Assembly (NCBI GenBank): GCA_021234155.1
Contig: JAJEKV010000019.1
Span: 1,312,339-1,376,338, forward strand
DNA length: 64,000 bases
Origin: Isoetes taiwanensis
Lineage: Eukaryota > Streptophyta > Lycopodiopsida > Isoetales > Isoetaceae
Reading direction: 5' to 3'
Under the pieces are notes generated by a model. The model was not told the origin of the DNA and made no database searches. It was given only the letters and a program-made list of their open reading frames with translations. The position numbers and the translations under genes are program-made. Every line of letters begins with the position of its first letter. Positions within the stretch are counted from its first letter, which is position 1. Shown piece after piece: positions 11,436 through 24,240 of the stretch.

Positions 11436-11885
11436 TAATGTTGTCCTCAGCATTGAGGTTAGCTAATTGAAGACATACGTGAAGCACTGAATTATAAAAT
11501 GAAGTTAAAAAAATATAACATGAATACTTTGAAATTATAGTATTTCGGACAGTAATACATCGAAGTTGAAAATATCAAAGTACAAGCACCAAGGTGCCTT
11601 ATACAGCTTATCATCAAGAGAGTTTAGGACCAAAGTCCGATTTAAAACATTAGGATAACAAAAATCACAGATGTAGACAAAACCAATACGGGAAAAGTTG
11701 GGTGGCGGTGGCGATCATTCAGCGGCTGCACACATCAACATACCCGCAGGTTAATAATATGATTAAATTGTGGTTGAAGGGACCACCCCCTATAAATAAA
11801 AGAAAAAGCATCTAGAAGGGAACCTCATTGTGGCATAAGGAATGGTTCAGTTCCCCGTATAGCCGGAATGAACGCATTCTATTTA
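11436..11885 (-). other. Retrotransposon 3' untranslated region
   Basis: This lies between the chromodomain frame and the polypurine tract. No coding sequence is recognised; it is AT-rich. Confidence 0.6.
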
Positions 11886-12452
11886 CTAAATGCTTTTTAA
11901 GCAATTCGCGGTCATGTCACCATCAACAATACACCACGTCCTAGAGAACACAAAGGTGATCTCATCATTGGTTATTATTATAATATACGATGCATCTACC
12001 CCCCTAGAACATGATTCTCGGCAAATCAAGCCTTCAAGCTTACGTAGGGAGGCGGGGTTGATAGCATCGTTGATGGTCTTGACCACGAGTTTCCCGCATG
12101 AAGTCGGATAGTGCTTCTCAAGGTCTAGCTTCATCACCCGGGTAGCATCTTCAAGCGGTAAATGCTTCCACTTGACCAAGTATTGCAACATTTGAGTCCT
12201 TACGGTGCGTTTGTAAGCTCGGTCAAGAAGAGCTTCGGGCACTATTTCCAGTTGCTCTTGATCATTTCTAGGAGAGTTGGGGTATCCAAAACCTCCTCCG
12301 GATCGAGGGTGTGTTGCTTGAGAAGACTCACGTGAAAGACCTTGTGGATCTTCAAAGCGGGGTGGCAAGTCCAAGCGATATGCATGTTCTCCCCAGCGTT
12401 CGGTAATCTGAGCGGCCCGGCCCATCAGGTGCCAACTTCTTCTGATTACCAA
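11886..12452 (-). pseudogene. Pol C-terminus with chromodomain
   Basis: This is the C-terminal part of Pol. It contains ITERWGEHAYRLDLPPRF, the usual post-integrase GPxxI...YRLxLP module, and then PEALLDRAYKR with LQYLVKWKHLPLEDAT followed by LEKHYP. The LVKWK.LP..DAT pattern is the chromovirus chromodomain, which in this group binds histone marks and guides integration. The linker has lost its usual VFHVSLL motif through frameshifts, and the tryptophan after DAT is displaced by an indel. The frame is open for 188 codons but carries disrupted segments. It is followed by the 3' UTR and PPT. Confidence 0.88.
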
Positions 12453-13330
12453 TTTTAAGCTTGTCTTGTTTTACTTTGATCTTAAGCCAAACTGATTAAG
12501 CCCACGGAAGATTAGGTGGGGTTTGGTGCTTATCCGCTAGACTCTTCGGCGATTGCGTCGCGGCCAATAAGTAACCCGAACTTCCTCCACCAATGGCACG
12601 CATTTCTAAAAGGAGTTGTTGAGAGACCTCCACTTTAGAAACGAGGGTTATGCCGATGTCCGAGTAAGACATTGATAGCCATAATTTATCATGAAGGGAG
12701 ACATCTTTGAAGACTCTGCTTACGTCTTTGTTATAGGCGAACTCTACGGATAAATATAATCCGCCCATTGTATTTGTTTACTCCATACATAGCTTCGTAG
12801 CATATCTTCGATAATCGATTGACACGTTACGTTTGACCATCATGCGAGGATGGTAAAATTTGTACTCATGGCAAGCTTGGTTACGTATGGTGGCGAAGAA
12901 ATCCTTCGAAATGCAGCGACAAACTTAGGATCCCTATCGATACAATTACTCTCGGCATCCCGTGCAACCTTGAAAATTTCTTTTGCAAAGAGCAAGGCGG
13001 TGTCGAAGGCGGTGTCCGTGGTGCGACATGGCGGGGAAGTGAGCCATCTTTGATAATTTGTCGACCACGACCATTAATGCATCATATCCACGGAGAGTCG
13101 TGGAAGGCCCACAATGAAATCCATGGTTATGACTTCCCACTTGGCGTTGGGCACATCCAAAGGTTGCAACTCCCCGGAACTCTTAATTGCTCGGCCTTGG
13201 TTTCTGACAAACGACAATCGCTTGATGTACCTAGCAATATCCTTCTTCATCGAAGGCCAAAAATAGCTGGGCGGATCTTAAAGTAAGTTTTCATAAAACC
13301 CGCATGTCCCGCTATAGGGCTGTTGTGTGT
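12453..13330 (-). pseudogene. Integrase region of Pol, frame-broken
   Basis: Successive minus-strand frames give a GHAGF-type start of the zinc-binding region near 13300, a CRL(S)ETKAEQ segment where the HHCC cysteines should lie but one is lost by an indel, then DFIVGLPR-like text, MVVVDKLSKMAHF (first catalytic Asp region) near 13060 and DRDPKFVAAF near 12920. Further fragments run to about 12500. At least five frame changes separate these blocks, so no full integrase is encoded here. Order and spacing relative to RNase H and the chromodomain are normal. Confidence 0.85.
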
Positions 13331-13662
13331 GTCATGGAGAATCGACTTTTCGCCCCCGAAGTCATTTGGAACACACAACTTATCTTTGTGATATAACAAA
13401 TTGCCCTCTTTCTTATATGAGCGGAATGCTTCCGTTCTTTATTGAGTGCGGGCTTCCTTACCCAAACTTTCCCAAATAATCTGAAATTAGGGATCGTGGC
13501 GAGTGCTGTTCTATCTGCTTCCCAAACTTCGTTGGTGAGTGTGGAAATGGCGTTACAATGGGTCCGGGTTATGAAGGGATGGCGTGACAAAGCATCCATA
13601 ACCACATTGTGCTTCCACGGCTTGTATACAATCTCGAAGTCATATTCCTCGAGGAATTCCAT
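13312..13662 (-). pseudogene. RNase H end / connection of Pol
   Basis: The frame starts MEFLEEYDFEIVYKPWKHN and continues to DALSRHP, the conserved tail of the Ty3 RNase H domain (...YKPGKxNxVADALSR). It then runs into the linker before the integrase zinc region. The Ala of VADALSR is changed (VVMDALSR). It is separated from the RT/RNase H frame at 13832 by about 170 bp with frame breaks. Confidence 0.85.
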
Positions 13663-13831
13663 CCATCTTCGCTGACGGAGATTTAGATTTGGTTGGGTGG
13701 ATAGATAGCGGAGACTCTGATGATCCGTATCGAGCTGAAACCTTCTACCAAGAAGGTAGTGTCTCCAAATCTGGGAAACACGAACAAGCTGCCGGCAACT
13801 CGATCATGGGTAGGATATCATTTGCTCTGCA

Positions 13832-14482
13832 TCATTCATCTTCTTTGAATGCGTGAGCAACAACTCTCCCTTCCTGCATTAAGACTCCACCGGTAGCTAT
13901 CTTACTAGCATCGGTGGCTACCGATTTATCCTTTTCAGGATCAGGCAAGGTGAGGACCGGTGTAGATGTTAAAGCATCCTTGAGCTTCTGAAAGCCGACT
14001 TGGACTTTTGCTTTCCAATGTTCCATCCAATCCTTCACTTTCTCATGCCTTGTGAGATTAGTAAGAGGTGCGGCAATTGTTGCAAAATCCTTAACAAATT
14101 TCCGATAATATCCTGCGAGCCCCAAGAAACTGCGGACCTCTGAAACATTAGCTGGAATGGGCCAATCCTTTACTGCTTCTATTTTGGCTGGGTCTGTAGC
14201 AATTCCCTCTGCTGAAATAATATGCCCCAAATAGTCTACCCTCGGAGTGGCGAACTTGCATTTAGAAAACTTGGCAAAGAGCTGATGGCGTCTTAGCTTT
14301 TGCAAAGCTAATCGAAGATGTTGTTCATGTTGCTGCAAGGTTTTACTATAGATGAGAATGTCATCAAAGAAAATAACAACAAAGTCATCCAAGTATTGGC
14401 GGAAGATGTCATTCATCAACCTCATAAGCGTTGGGGGGCATTGGTCAATCAAAAGGCATGAGGGTAAACTCATAATGCCCAT
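13832..14482 (-). pseudogene. Reverse transcriptase and RNase H start
   Basis: This is the longest clean Pol frame (216 codons). It contains [27 protein letters not shown], quoted here only as the region of the RT catalytic FxDD box (FFDDIL). Then come [35 protein letters not shown] (the RT connection) and the RNase H opening with TDAS. The polymerase aspartate pair is intact. Upstream, the N-terminal RT half (14490-14790) is frame-broken. Confidence 0.92.
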
Positions 14483-15290
14483 ATCACGGTGCGGCGGACT
14501 TATGAATGTCCTCCTCCTTTATCCTTATCGATGGTATCCGGGCGCAAATCAATCTTTGAGAAATATTTTGCTCCCTCATGGCGGTCCATAAGATCATCTG
14601 CCCCTAGGCAAAAGCATAGCGATTCTTGATGGTATGCTTATTGAGTTGCCTATAATCAATACACATCCTTAAGGAGCCATCTTTCTTCTTGACAAAAAGA
14701 ATAGGAGTGCCAAATGGTGAAACACTAGGCCGAATAAAACCTAGGTTTAATAACTCTTGAAGTTGTTTCTTAAGCTCGCCCAACTCGGAGGACTCATTGA
14801 TGCAGGGCCTTGCTGGTAGGCTTAGTACCTGGTTGTAGAACTATCTCACATTCTACCCCTCTGAAAGGAGGAAGCTTCTGGATCTCATCTGGAAAAAGAT
14901 CGCTAAATTCCCGAAGAAGGGTAGCAATGTCTGGTGGTAAGGCGTCGATGACTTGCTTCTGCTTGGAGTCAGACTCAATGGAAGCAAGTTTAATGAAGCA
15001 AAGGAGTTCATTCCTGCGTATAGCTTTTCCTAACTGCTTTATTGACATTGACTGCATAGCGGAGTGGAATGAATCACCTTTTATAGTCACACGTGCTCCA
15101 TTAGCGGCGTTGAAGGTGACCTCCTGTTTCTCACAGTCTATGTTGGCCTTGGCAGATGCTAAAAACTCCATTCCAACAATAAGATCATATTTACCAATGT
15201 CCATTAACTCAGCACCCAAGACAAGCGGGTGCACGGCAACCCATCTTAAGGTTATCTGGCGGCCATGAGTGTGTCCGATCTTCTTTGCTT
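14483..15290 (-). pseudogene. Protease end and RT N-terminus
   Basis: A frame at 14794-15234 encodes the tail of the aspartic protease domain (DLIVGMEFLASAKANIDCE), a linker, and the RT N-terminus (LLREFSDLFPDE, then a PPFRGVECEI-like segment). The protease active-site D[ST]G is not preserved in a readable frame in the part upstream (about 15235-15580). Below 14794 the RT fingers region is out of frame. Confidence 0.85.
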
Positions 15291-15629
15291 ACCAGCGGCT
15301 AATGTGGTGGCTTAGGTCGGGATCTCAATGTTTCCATTTGCGATGCACAGGCCATTCTAGGAGAAGCAAAATTATCGTTACTACGTGTCCATCAAAATTA
15401 TGAAGGGCTTCTTGTCTACTTGGCCTATTGTGTGAAATAACGAGAAGGCTGATTTTCAGCGTTACTTTGTTTCTATAGCGGCAAGAATATGAGGCCTTGC
15501 CGTGAATGTACTTTCGGGGAGCCTCGTCCTCCTTGAGGAAGATTGGACTCGGATCTTCCCAATCAAAGTCGGCCATGGCCAGTTAGGCGTCTGGCGTGGC
15601 GTCACGGGCAGTGCATGAAGTGTCGGGCC

Positions 15630-16700
15630 TCATACACCGTAGCATGCCTTATCCGTGAGCTGTTCTCTGGCCTCTTTAGGAATGGACTGTAAGAGGCCCC
15701 GAACTTCCTTACCGGCATTGTTCTGCTTATCTGGCGTGCTAAAGGCGACTTTCTTCTCCTGGCGGCCGTAAGAATTGTGCTGAGAGGGCCCCGGACTTGG
15801 CGAACGGGGTTTGTAAGGTGTGGGCGGCCGTGGCTGCGAGTAAGGAGCAGGTCGCGGATACTGGTTCCTTGGCGTGTCTTCCTCAAGGCTTAATGCCTTA
15901 GCTTCCGCCTCTGCTACTGACTTTGGGTCTATGGCCTTGACCATGCGTTTAATGGATGGGGCCAACCCTTCAATATAGCCCTCTACTGCCCTTTTCTCAT
16001 TCATTCCTGGTACATATAACCTCAAACGCATGAATTCGTCAGTGTAGGCCTGCACGGACATGCCCTTCTGTTCCAACCTGTAGAAGGTCTGAATCTGTTG
16101 GCATTTGTGCGCACGAGGCACGTAATGCGATTTAAAAGCCTTAGCGAACTTCTTGAACTTGCATCTGCTCCTGTCCAGGTGCTTAGCTCTGGCGTAACCC
16201 TTCCACCAAATACGGGCAGCTCCGGTAAGGTTGGTGGTGGCGACCTTCCCTGTATCTTTCTCTGTCATTCCATAGGACTTCCCAAATTCCTTCATCTCAT
16301 CCAACCAAGATTCTGCATTCAAGCCTCCTCTGGATTTCCCATCAAACTGAGCCAGCTTTCGGTTCTTCCATATACTAGTTATGGCTGTGTCAACGGTTTT
16401 TCGGTATTCCTTATCCTTACGCCTCGAATGGTCACTGTCTGATAGCGATGACCCCGAAGACACCGAAGTGGTTGAATGTGAGGAAGCGGCACTATCCTTA
16501 GAGGAACTTCGATGACGCTTAGCATGAGTCCTCTTTTATGCAGTCTGGGGGGCTAGCTCGGGAGAAGATGGTCAGGTTGTGCGGTGGACTCAATGGTCGC
16601 GGAGGTAATTCCGGTCCGTCCTCCTGAGTTTGTTGCAGTGGATTGGTATGCAACACATAGGCCTGTAATTCGCCGAGTTGCCTCTTCATTAACATCAATT
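15630..16700 (-). pseudogene. Gag polyprotein
   Basis: A 277-codon frame (16463-15630) has a typical retrotransposon Gag capsid region: WLDEMKEF, ARIWWKGYA, FAKAFKSHYVP and LEQKGMSVQAYTDEFMRL, then a proline-rich stretch. A zinc knuckle follows that is recognisable as CYG...ARHFMHC, but one cysteine and the spacing are lost, as expected from one- or two-base deletions. An N-terminal extension with MKRQLGELQAYVLH lies at about 16550-16700 in another frame. Gag would form the particle that packages element RNA. The frame break into pol lies just after the knuckle. Confidence 0.9.
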
Positions 16701-17010
16701 CTTGTTCAGGGGTGAGCCTACTGGCGTTGGAGGGTGTTTGCCAAGCGGCGTTACATTACCGCCGTCTATAGGGAGCATTCATGAATATATAAGCAGATTT
16801 ACATTAATGTACAATCCTTTTAAAATAATCGAGACAAAAAGAATATACAAACAGAAAACAATATTTTTATTTCATTCAAGTTGAGTACAAAACGAGTCGA
16901 TGGTTACATGGGTTAAGACGAAAGTAGGTATGGTACAGTGGAAACTCTTAAAGTTCTATTAGCACCAGTAATGCTTGACAACAAAGAAAACATAACGGAA
17001 GAGACCAAGC

Positions 17011-17548
17011 TTAGGGGTTGGCGAAGGGGTACAGGATCGCGTAGCGGGTACTCTCCCGTACAGCTCGGACGAGTTTATAGCGTGCCCAGGCTTGAACAAT
17101 GATTGCTTGGTACTCCCATGTCGGGCTGATAATCAGAAGGTTAAAGAGCCTTCGCATAGCATAAAAGAGTTGCCAAAGGTGATCATTGGCGTCCTCGAAA
17201 GCCTCGTGCCTGCTCATATTCCAAGTGGTCCCGTGCGACCACATGGTCATTTTTCAGATCCTCGGCTTCGGTCCCTAAGGATGTTAACTATCTCCACCCT
17301 TTGTCGAGGTCGTAGAGTTCCCCTGGTGGCGGTGGTTCGGTTTCATAGCCTTCCTCCCACTCTGGATATTCACCATATCTCTGGCCATAGTCTTGGTCCG
17401 GTGGTCCGGGATCGTCTCTCCTAACCATATCGGTGATTCTCTCCTCATATTCCCAAATTGTTTCCTCTGCAACATAGTTGGAATGAATAGAGAACATTTT
17501 GTAATTCCAGTATATTCTAAACTTTAATGCTTTGGAAGAGGATGTCAT
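17011..17548 (-). other. Leader ORF segment just upstream of gag
   Basis: Two minus-strand frames (17548-17288 and 17250-17011) lie end to end and probably represent one frame broken at about 17260-17285. The first encodes an acidic, proline-rich stretch (YGEYPEWEEGYETEPPPPGE). The second encodes a tryptophan-rich helical region (HLWQLFYAMRRLFNLL, WARYKLVRAVRES). I do not recognise a family. It is in the sense direction of the retrotransposon, between the leader ORF at 17.7-19.1 kb and gag. Confidence 0.4.
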
Positions 17549-17639
17549 AAAAAAAACAATTCAGTTGTACTCCTCAAGGGAATTTTGTATTTAATAAGTA
17601 AATAAGGCACACCATATTTCAATAGGGTCCAAATATATA

Positions 17640-17692
17640 TATTATATAATCATAAATATCTCATAATATATATATATATATATATATATATA
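17640..17692. repeat. AT-rich and (TA)n microsatellite
   Basis: An (AT)n tract of about 26 bp at 17665-17692, preceded by more degenerate TATATA text, separates two coding-like leader segments of the retrotransposon. Confidence 0.85.
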
Positions 17693-17716
17693 CAAAATTT
17701 GTATAGCACCATTAGT

Positions 17717-19110
17717 CTAGGAACTAGGCCCCTCTTTTATCCTTAGCCCTAGGAGGTGGTGGAGGCGGTTATTGTCGCGGCGACGAGTAACCCGGGGGTC
17801 TCTTGTGGCAGCCATAGCAGATGCAACCTCGGGTGGATAGGCAGCGGCCAATGGGGCTGCTGCCGTGAGGAGCTTCATTCCCATCCAAGCGCAATATCGA
17901 CCCAAGGCCGTCAGGGCAAGATCCCGTCGTACGAGTACATAAGTAAACGTACGATAGGGAAGCTTCTTGTGGCCGGCCAGTGTAGAGAGTGCACGGAGGG
18001 CCCACCATGAAGCTTCAGCCTCTGGCCCTAGATCCCGGGCTATGAAGAGGACTTGCCCATATCGGAAGGCCGACAAAAAGAAACGGGTAAGGTGGTTACC
18101 CAGCACCTTCCCTTGCGGAGTCTCAGATGCTGCCACCTCCTTATCCAAGTCCATGGGGACTTCTTCCTCCTTGAGCTCCTGTTGCTCCTCCTTCTTGTGT
18201 GCAGGGTTATGATATAAATCTTCACCCTCATCATCTGAGTCGGAGGGAACCTCAACCATATTAATGTTTGGGACGTGAGGTCCCATAGCCGTGAAGGCAT
18301 CACAGTGCGGTAGCTCTGCTGCCGGTTCTGCATCACAAAGTCTCGAAGGCGTAGTAGAGTCTCTGCCGGCTCTATGGTCTCCTGACGGAACTGAAGCAGC
18401 TGGTGCACCTCCGAAGGAAGCTCGGTAGAGGTGAAGTCGATAAAATCATCCATACAATACTCCGCAAGCTCGTAAAGTACATGGTCTTTGCGCTTGCGTC
18501 GAAATCCGGCCACCATATGATACGTCCAGATAATATCATCCAAGAGAAGGTACTCTTGCCCTTGGTGATAGATAACTGGAAGGCCGTCTAACCACGACAA
18601 GCCTATAGCTTGTTCCGGTGTGTGATGGTAACTCCTCTGCTACCTCTTTCCAACGGGCAAAATCGCCCATCCCTATATGCTCATCATCCCCTCCTCGGAG
18701 GATTACGGCGGTTTGCCCTTCTCTGAGGCAAAGTCTCATCCTCAACGTATTGGTCCATGAGGATGGCTAGGGCGAAAGTAGCTTCCAGATATTGATGCCC
18801 CTGATGTTGGACTACTGGCAGGTGTTTTCCCCATCGGAGTTTCCCCTTCAGGACGTCATAAGCATGTGTGTCCCCGCCTAACATCTGCCGGACTATCTCT
18901 CGCTCCAAATACAATTGGGGAGGATCCCCGAGAGGAATACACAGAGGAAGGATTTCCTCCGGTGTAGAAGTCAAGGAATCCGTAATCCGGATGCAGCTTT
19001 GCATACTTGTGAGGAGGTCTATCGTTGGCATAGCAAAGGTTCTGCACGGATCGAAGGGAACTTGTGGATCCCATTTCTCTCCATCATGGTACCAGGCGGC
19101 AAGGTCGGGC
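17717..19110 (-). other. Unidentified leader ORF of the chromovirus
   Basis: A chain of overlapping minus-strand frames (19074-18856, 19031-18684, 18600-18040, 18286-17717) reads as one protein of roughly 430 residues broken by two or three frameshifts. It includes EEILPLCIPLGDPPQLYLER and LRWGKHLPVVQHQGHQYLEA near the start, and a parallel LDGLPVIYHQGQEYLLLDD segment later. The two HQGxxYL segments look like an internal duplication. Next come an acidic SDSDDEGED / EEEVPMDLDKE linker and a helical Ala/Leu-rich end. No homolog comes to mind. Extra sense-strand ORFs before gag are known in Ogre/Tat-type elements, but this element has a chromodomain. It could be an element-specific accessory gene or a captured host gene. 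Confidence 0.5.
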
Positions 19111-20290
<1,180 letters not shown>

Positions 20291-20668
20291 CTTCACCTTT
20301 CGGGAGGATAAAATTTGATGAGCATCATAACCATATCGGGTTGCTCAACAATGGTATAGGGAAGGGGCGAAGGTTCAAATGGATGAGGAATGGCTCGAGA
20401 AGTGATAGATAGGATATGGAATCCTATCGTTGTTCTCAAACCTGTTCACCAGCTCATCTAACAAGATATCAATGAGGGCTGGGTCAGTAGCCATGTGCTT
20501 GGCAATCATGGCGTAGATCTCCACGATGCTCAAGGTAGTTGGATCTGGGCGCTCTTGGTGATAGCCATAGCGGCTATGATGGGGAAAAAAAAAAAAATCG
20601 GTAATGAGGCGCATTTGGCGGATGACGAAAGGGCTAAGATGCACAAGGCACAAGGGCGCGAGGAGCAA
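20291..20668 (-). other. Leader ORF segment, helical, unidentified
   Basis: The minus-strand frame includes RPDPTTLSIVEIYAMIAKHM and ALIDILLDELVNRFENN, an amphipathic helical stretch with normal amino-acid composition. After a frame change near 20395 a PFEPSPLPYTIVEQPDMVMM-like segment continues. It may be the first part of the same leader gene or a separate small gene. I cannot assign a function. Confidence 0.35.
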
Positions 20669-20795
20669 GGTCCGGTCTGGGTGGCGATGGCGGAGGGCGG
20701 CTCAGGCGGTTGGAGGCGCGGAAGCAAAAGCAAATGACAAGAAATGGTTTGTTAAACGGCCACTTAACTTTTAAAATTTCAAATTTTTTTTCTTA

Positions 20796-21146
20796 TTAAC
20801 TTCGAAATTCTATTATTAAAAAAATATGGCGGAAATACGCCACCACATACGGTCGGCCGATGGCATTATCTGACCTTCCAAACTCCTCGGTGGCGTCGTC
20901 GAAATGCAAGCGCCCGAAGTTGACTGGCTGTGCCCGCGTTGACTTCGGGTCCGGCGTGGTCCGGTAGCCGACAAACATTTCGGTAACCGATCTTGATTTA
21001 TAAGCGACAAAAGGCAAAGCGGCGCCCGAAGTTTGTTTTGGGCCCGCCCTTGACCATTTTAAGCCTAGAGTTGATTGTTCTAGGGTAATTCGATGCGCCG
21101 ATCCAATGGAACCATCATCTTCGTCATTTGAGCCACCCATCGACAC
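20796..21146 (-). other. First leader ORF after the primer-binding site
   Basis: A 116-codon minus-strand frame starts about 170 nt downstream of the PBS, with an acidic beginning (GGSNDEDDGSIGSAH). No domain is recognised. It may be untranslated leader. Confidence 0.25.
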
Positions 21147-21317
21147 TGTTAGGCCTCAATCTTGGGCCCTCCACTTTAAAGCTACAATTTCTTAACTTAA
21201 CCTAACACCAAGCCAAACAACAAAGAGAACTAACGTCACATTGACTTAGCCTCCTCCTTACTACCGTGCTCTGAGTTAGTGTTTGGCCGATGCTATGATT
21301 CGAGCAACGAAAATCAC

Positions 21318-21330
21318 GGCTCTGATACCA
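21318..21330 (-). promoter_or_regulatory. Primer-binding site, initiator tRNA-Met
   Basis: The minus strand reads TGGTATCAGAGCC one base inside the 5' LTR. This is the standard complement to the 3' end of plant initiator tRNA-Met and is where minus-strand cDNA synthesis starts. Confidence 0.95.
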
Positions 21331-21331
21331 C

Positions 21332-22933
21332 TGTGGCGGCTCGAGAATATATCGACCCTCGGACGTATACATGCACGGGACTTTCCCCCCATGGCGATCA
21401 TCTCACCATGAGCGGGGCCCTCCCGTCTGTTTCGGGCCATCTATGAAATGAGGCCCGAAGAAGGACACGAAGGGGTCATTCGGCCCACGCCTTCAATGGG
21501 ACTCCTACGTCGCGGAAGCATGAATACAAGGGTTAGCACACAGCACGAATATACATAAATAACCACCACGAAGGGTGGCGCATCCATCCAAAATACCAAC
21601 GGCATAGAATATGCATCTAATCCTAAGAAAACGCCCAAAACCCAGGTTCTACCCCTACTCGGACTCGGTGAGGATCGACCGACCTACCGGGCCTCAAGAG
21701 ATCAGCAGACCGAGTCTTGGCATGGCGTTGGCTGGCATAGAACATCGGCTAGGGTTGTCCACTCCATCCGCCCCTCCTGTGCACACTTTGCAGATGGGTC
21801 AATTCATGCTATGGCTTCGCTATAGCCTTCCGGAGACGCAGGTTCAAGGGATCACCCTTTTGAGCCTACTCCAGGTTCATGGCCTTTGGTCCGGGATGTG
21901 GCAGGTCGGGGAAGCGTCCCCTTCCAGAATCACAGTGGTTCCATGGGTGAGCTAGAGAATACGTGCCGCATCAGCGACCCCCGCATCCGTACCCGACTTA
22001 CTCACCCTAAATCTACTCAAAGTGCAAGGTGCTCCATACGGATCACACCTCTACACCCAGGGAGTGTCAGACCCATACCCGGCCCTCGTGGACCGGCTGC
22101 TCGCCTAGCCCACTGTAGGAGTCTCGGGGAGCCTTGTATGCTCGTGCAAGACCCCACCCCTCATGTCACCACCGTGTTCCTTTGTGCGGTGCTAAGCCGG
22201 ACCATAGCATCTAGGACCCGTGGGCTCTTGTGCACTGAGCCGCAATTAATGGGACTCTACAGGCTATCTAGGAGCATACTACAATACACGGCTCAGAGGT
22301 CTCTACCCCGTAATCCCCCGTTTAGAGTCGATTTAAACAAAGAACTAACAATCCATCCTTTCAGAGTAGAAACCAGAATCGAATATAAAGAGGCTTGTAC
22401 AATCAAGGGTTAGTTTCTATGATTGAATCACAAAGAGAACAGAGAAACGGACACAACCAAGCGTTATCTAGAATTCACATAGCCACCTACCTGAATTCTG
22501 GCTGGACTCATTTCCATGGGGCCCATCTCCACGGGAGTTGAGAATTCACCGTTACTTCCACCCGGGGGACGACCGTTATGGTGATTCTCTGCAGTGTATG
22601 ATGGCTCGGCTCCCCGGCCTTCCTTGGTCGATCTTCAGGAGTCAATCCCAGGGATAGGGGTCAAGTTGGCATCCAAACTTGGCAACCCCCATGCTGCCCA
22701 ATCGATTGGGGCAGGTGGCGCCTTCCCAAATGGTAATTAGCCTAATTTCCTAGGTTATAGGTTATTATTAGTAATGTGTTAAATTAGCATAGCTAATTTA
22801 ATCCTTTTTAAGGTAACCCCCTAGGTTGCAATTAAGTTCCCCTACCCCCATGGTAGCGTGGTGACGTGCTTGTATTTGTACGTGTCCCGTATAAATACGT
22901 GACGAAGATCGTATAACTACATGGAACGTCACA
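21332..22933 (-). repeat. 5' LTR of the chromovirus
   Basis: This is the right LTR, 1602 bp, the 5' LTR in element orientation, ending CGTCACA before the ATGTC duplication. It holds the element promoter and polyadenylation signals by family rule; I did not identify them securely. The inner end is TGTGGCGG instead of the TGTGACG of the other LTR. Open frames inside, such as 21886-22413, have no support as genes. Confidence 0.96.
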
Positions 22934-23032
22934 ATGTCCAGGGATAAATCAGAAGATCATGTCTAGACTCTGACAACATTGTCATTGCAAAAAGGCTGAT
23001 GCTATAAGCAAAATAGGAAGAACGCAGTTTAC

Positions 23033-24204
23033 CATGAAAATTTGTTACTATATGACCATCTTTGTCCCAAACAATCCCAGTGCCATTTCCTTCTGGTACC
23101 TAAGATTGTAAAGCATGTCATCTTATGGAAGGGTGGTTACCATTTATCTATGAACCAGTAATCTATGAGTACTCGTACATCAACGGACCCTGTAAAATTG
23201 ACTTGGGGTTGCAATGTTACATCAAAGACATTAACAACAGAATATGTGGACTTCTCAAAGAGCTTCATTGTTTGTTTCTACAAGTGCGGATACCTTATTA
23301 TGCTGCCAATTAAGAGGAATGGGGCTAAGCATACCTCAATCACGGGAAGTTCTCCAGGTAAAGAAATGTCAGGGATCACATCTTTGATAGAAACAGTAGC
23401 ATCACCCAATGCTTCACTGTTTGTTCCTGCAAATGCGCATACCTTATTATGCTGCCAATTAAGAGGAATGGGGCTAAGTTTACCTCAATCACGGCAAGTT
23501 CTCCAGCTAAAGAGATGTCAGGGGTCACATCTTTGATAGAAACAGTAGCATCACCCAATGCTTTTGCTGCAAAATCCATTGTAGAACTTGATAATTTACT
23601 CACGATTATAGAAAGATATACATCAAAATACAACCGTGAAAACCTAGCAAAGCATGTCCAATTTATCTCTTGTAAATGAATTCGAATACTTAAATGATAG
23701 TAGATTCTCTCTACTGTACAATTCTGTATGCTTCATAATCACTGTAGAACTTTTGTAACGTGTTATTATATGCATACCTTAGATATTAGAGTTTAAGGGG
23801 CATATTTTTTCTGGATAAATACTGGGCCAATCATATAAACTGAGAAACGGAGTGGTTATCCAGATTCCGGATGAGTCTCCTGTCCAGTAGCAAGGATCAT
23901 TATCCGATAACACCCAATCATCTAAAACCCCAACGGATCAATCATTGAATCACTGCATCCCTATATGCATATTCTCCATTTTCGATAGCGCTCAAAAACA
24001 TAGAGAGGGAAGATTGGGGCAAAGAAACAGAAACAAAGATTGGAGCAAAGAAACAGAAACAGGGATGATGAAAAAGCTTAAATTTTCTTTAAAGATCTGC
24101 TTACCTCTAGTGACAGCCAACGAAGGAGCTTCTGCAGTACTCGTGTTGAGCAGTACTCGTGTCAGCAAATGTACCTTTCTATCAAGAAGGTGATGGTGGA
24201 GCAC
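23033..24204 (-). pseudogene. DEG8/DEG5-like lumenal protease, 5' exons
   Basis: These are the N-terminal exons of a DEG/HtrA serine protease of the chloroplast lumen type, which degrades damaged photosystem II proteins. I infer: exon 1 24105-24204 (phase 1 end); exon A 23484-23566; exon B 23335-23426, a near copy of A; exon C 23179-23277, with MKLFEKSTYSVVNVFDVTLQ; exon D 23033-23099, with PEGNGTGIVWDKDGHIVTNF followed by the catalytic His. Splice sites are GT/AG throughout, with introns of 538, 57, 57 and 79 nt. A and B both start in phase 1 and end in phase 0, so either one, but not both, keeps the frame. The Asp and Ser exons are not found. A 13.1 kb chromovirus begins 94 nt past the exon D donor, and I saw no later DEG exon at 1-9826. 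Exon 1 lacks an obvious bipartite transit signal, so the start is uncertain. The gene may be truncated. Confidence 0.7.
23278..23570 (-). repeat. Tandem exon-intron duplication in DEG-like gene
   Basis: A unit of about 147 bp is present twice in tandem. Each has an exon encoding ALGDATVSIKDV.PDISL and a 57 nt intron with the shared text TTAGCCCCATTCCTCTTAAT. Copies differ at a few positions, so the duplication is fairly recent. Exon B has three extra codons at its 5' end. Confidence 0.9.
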
Positions 24205-24240
24205 ATCCTATTTGGGTGCAGACCACAAGTTCATACTCAT

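Noticed and set aside
21886-22413. 175-codon plus-strand ORF in the right LTR
   Set aside because: It lies wholly within the LTR, antisense to the element. The homologous LTR has the frame broken, and no domain is visible.
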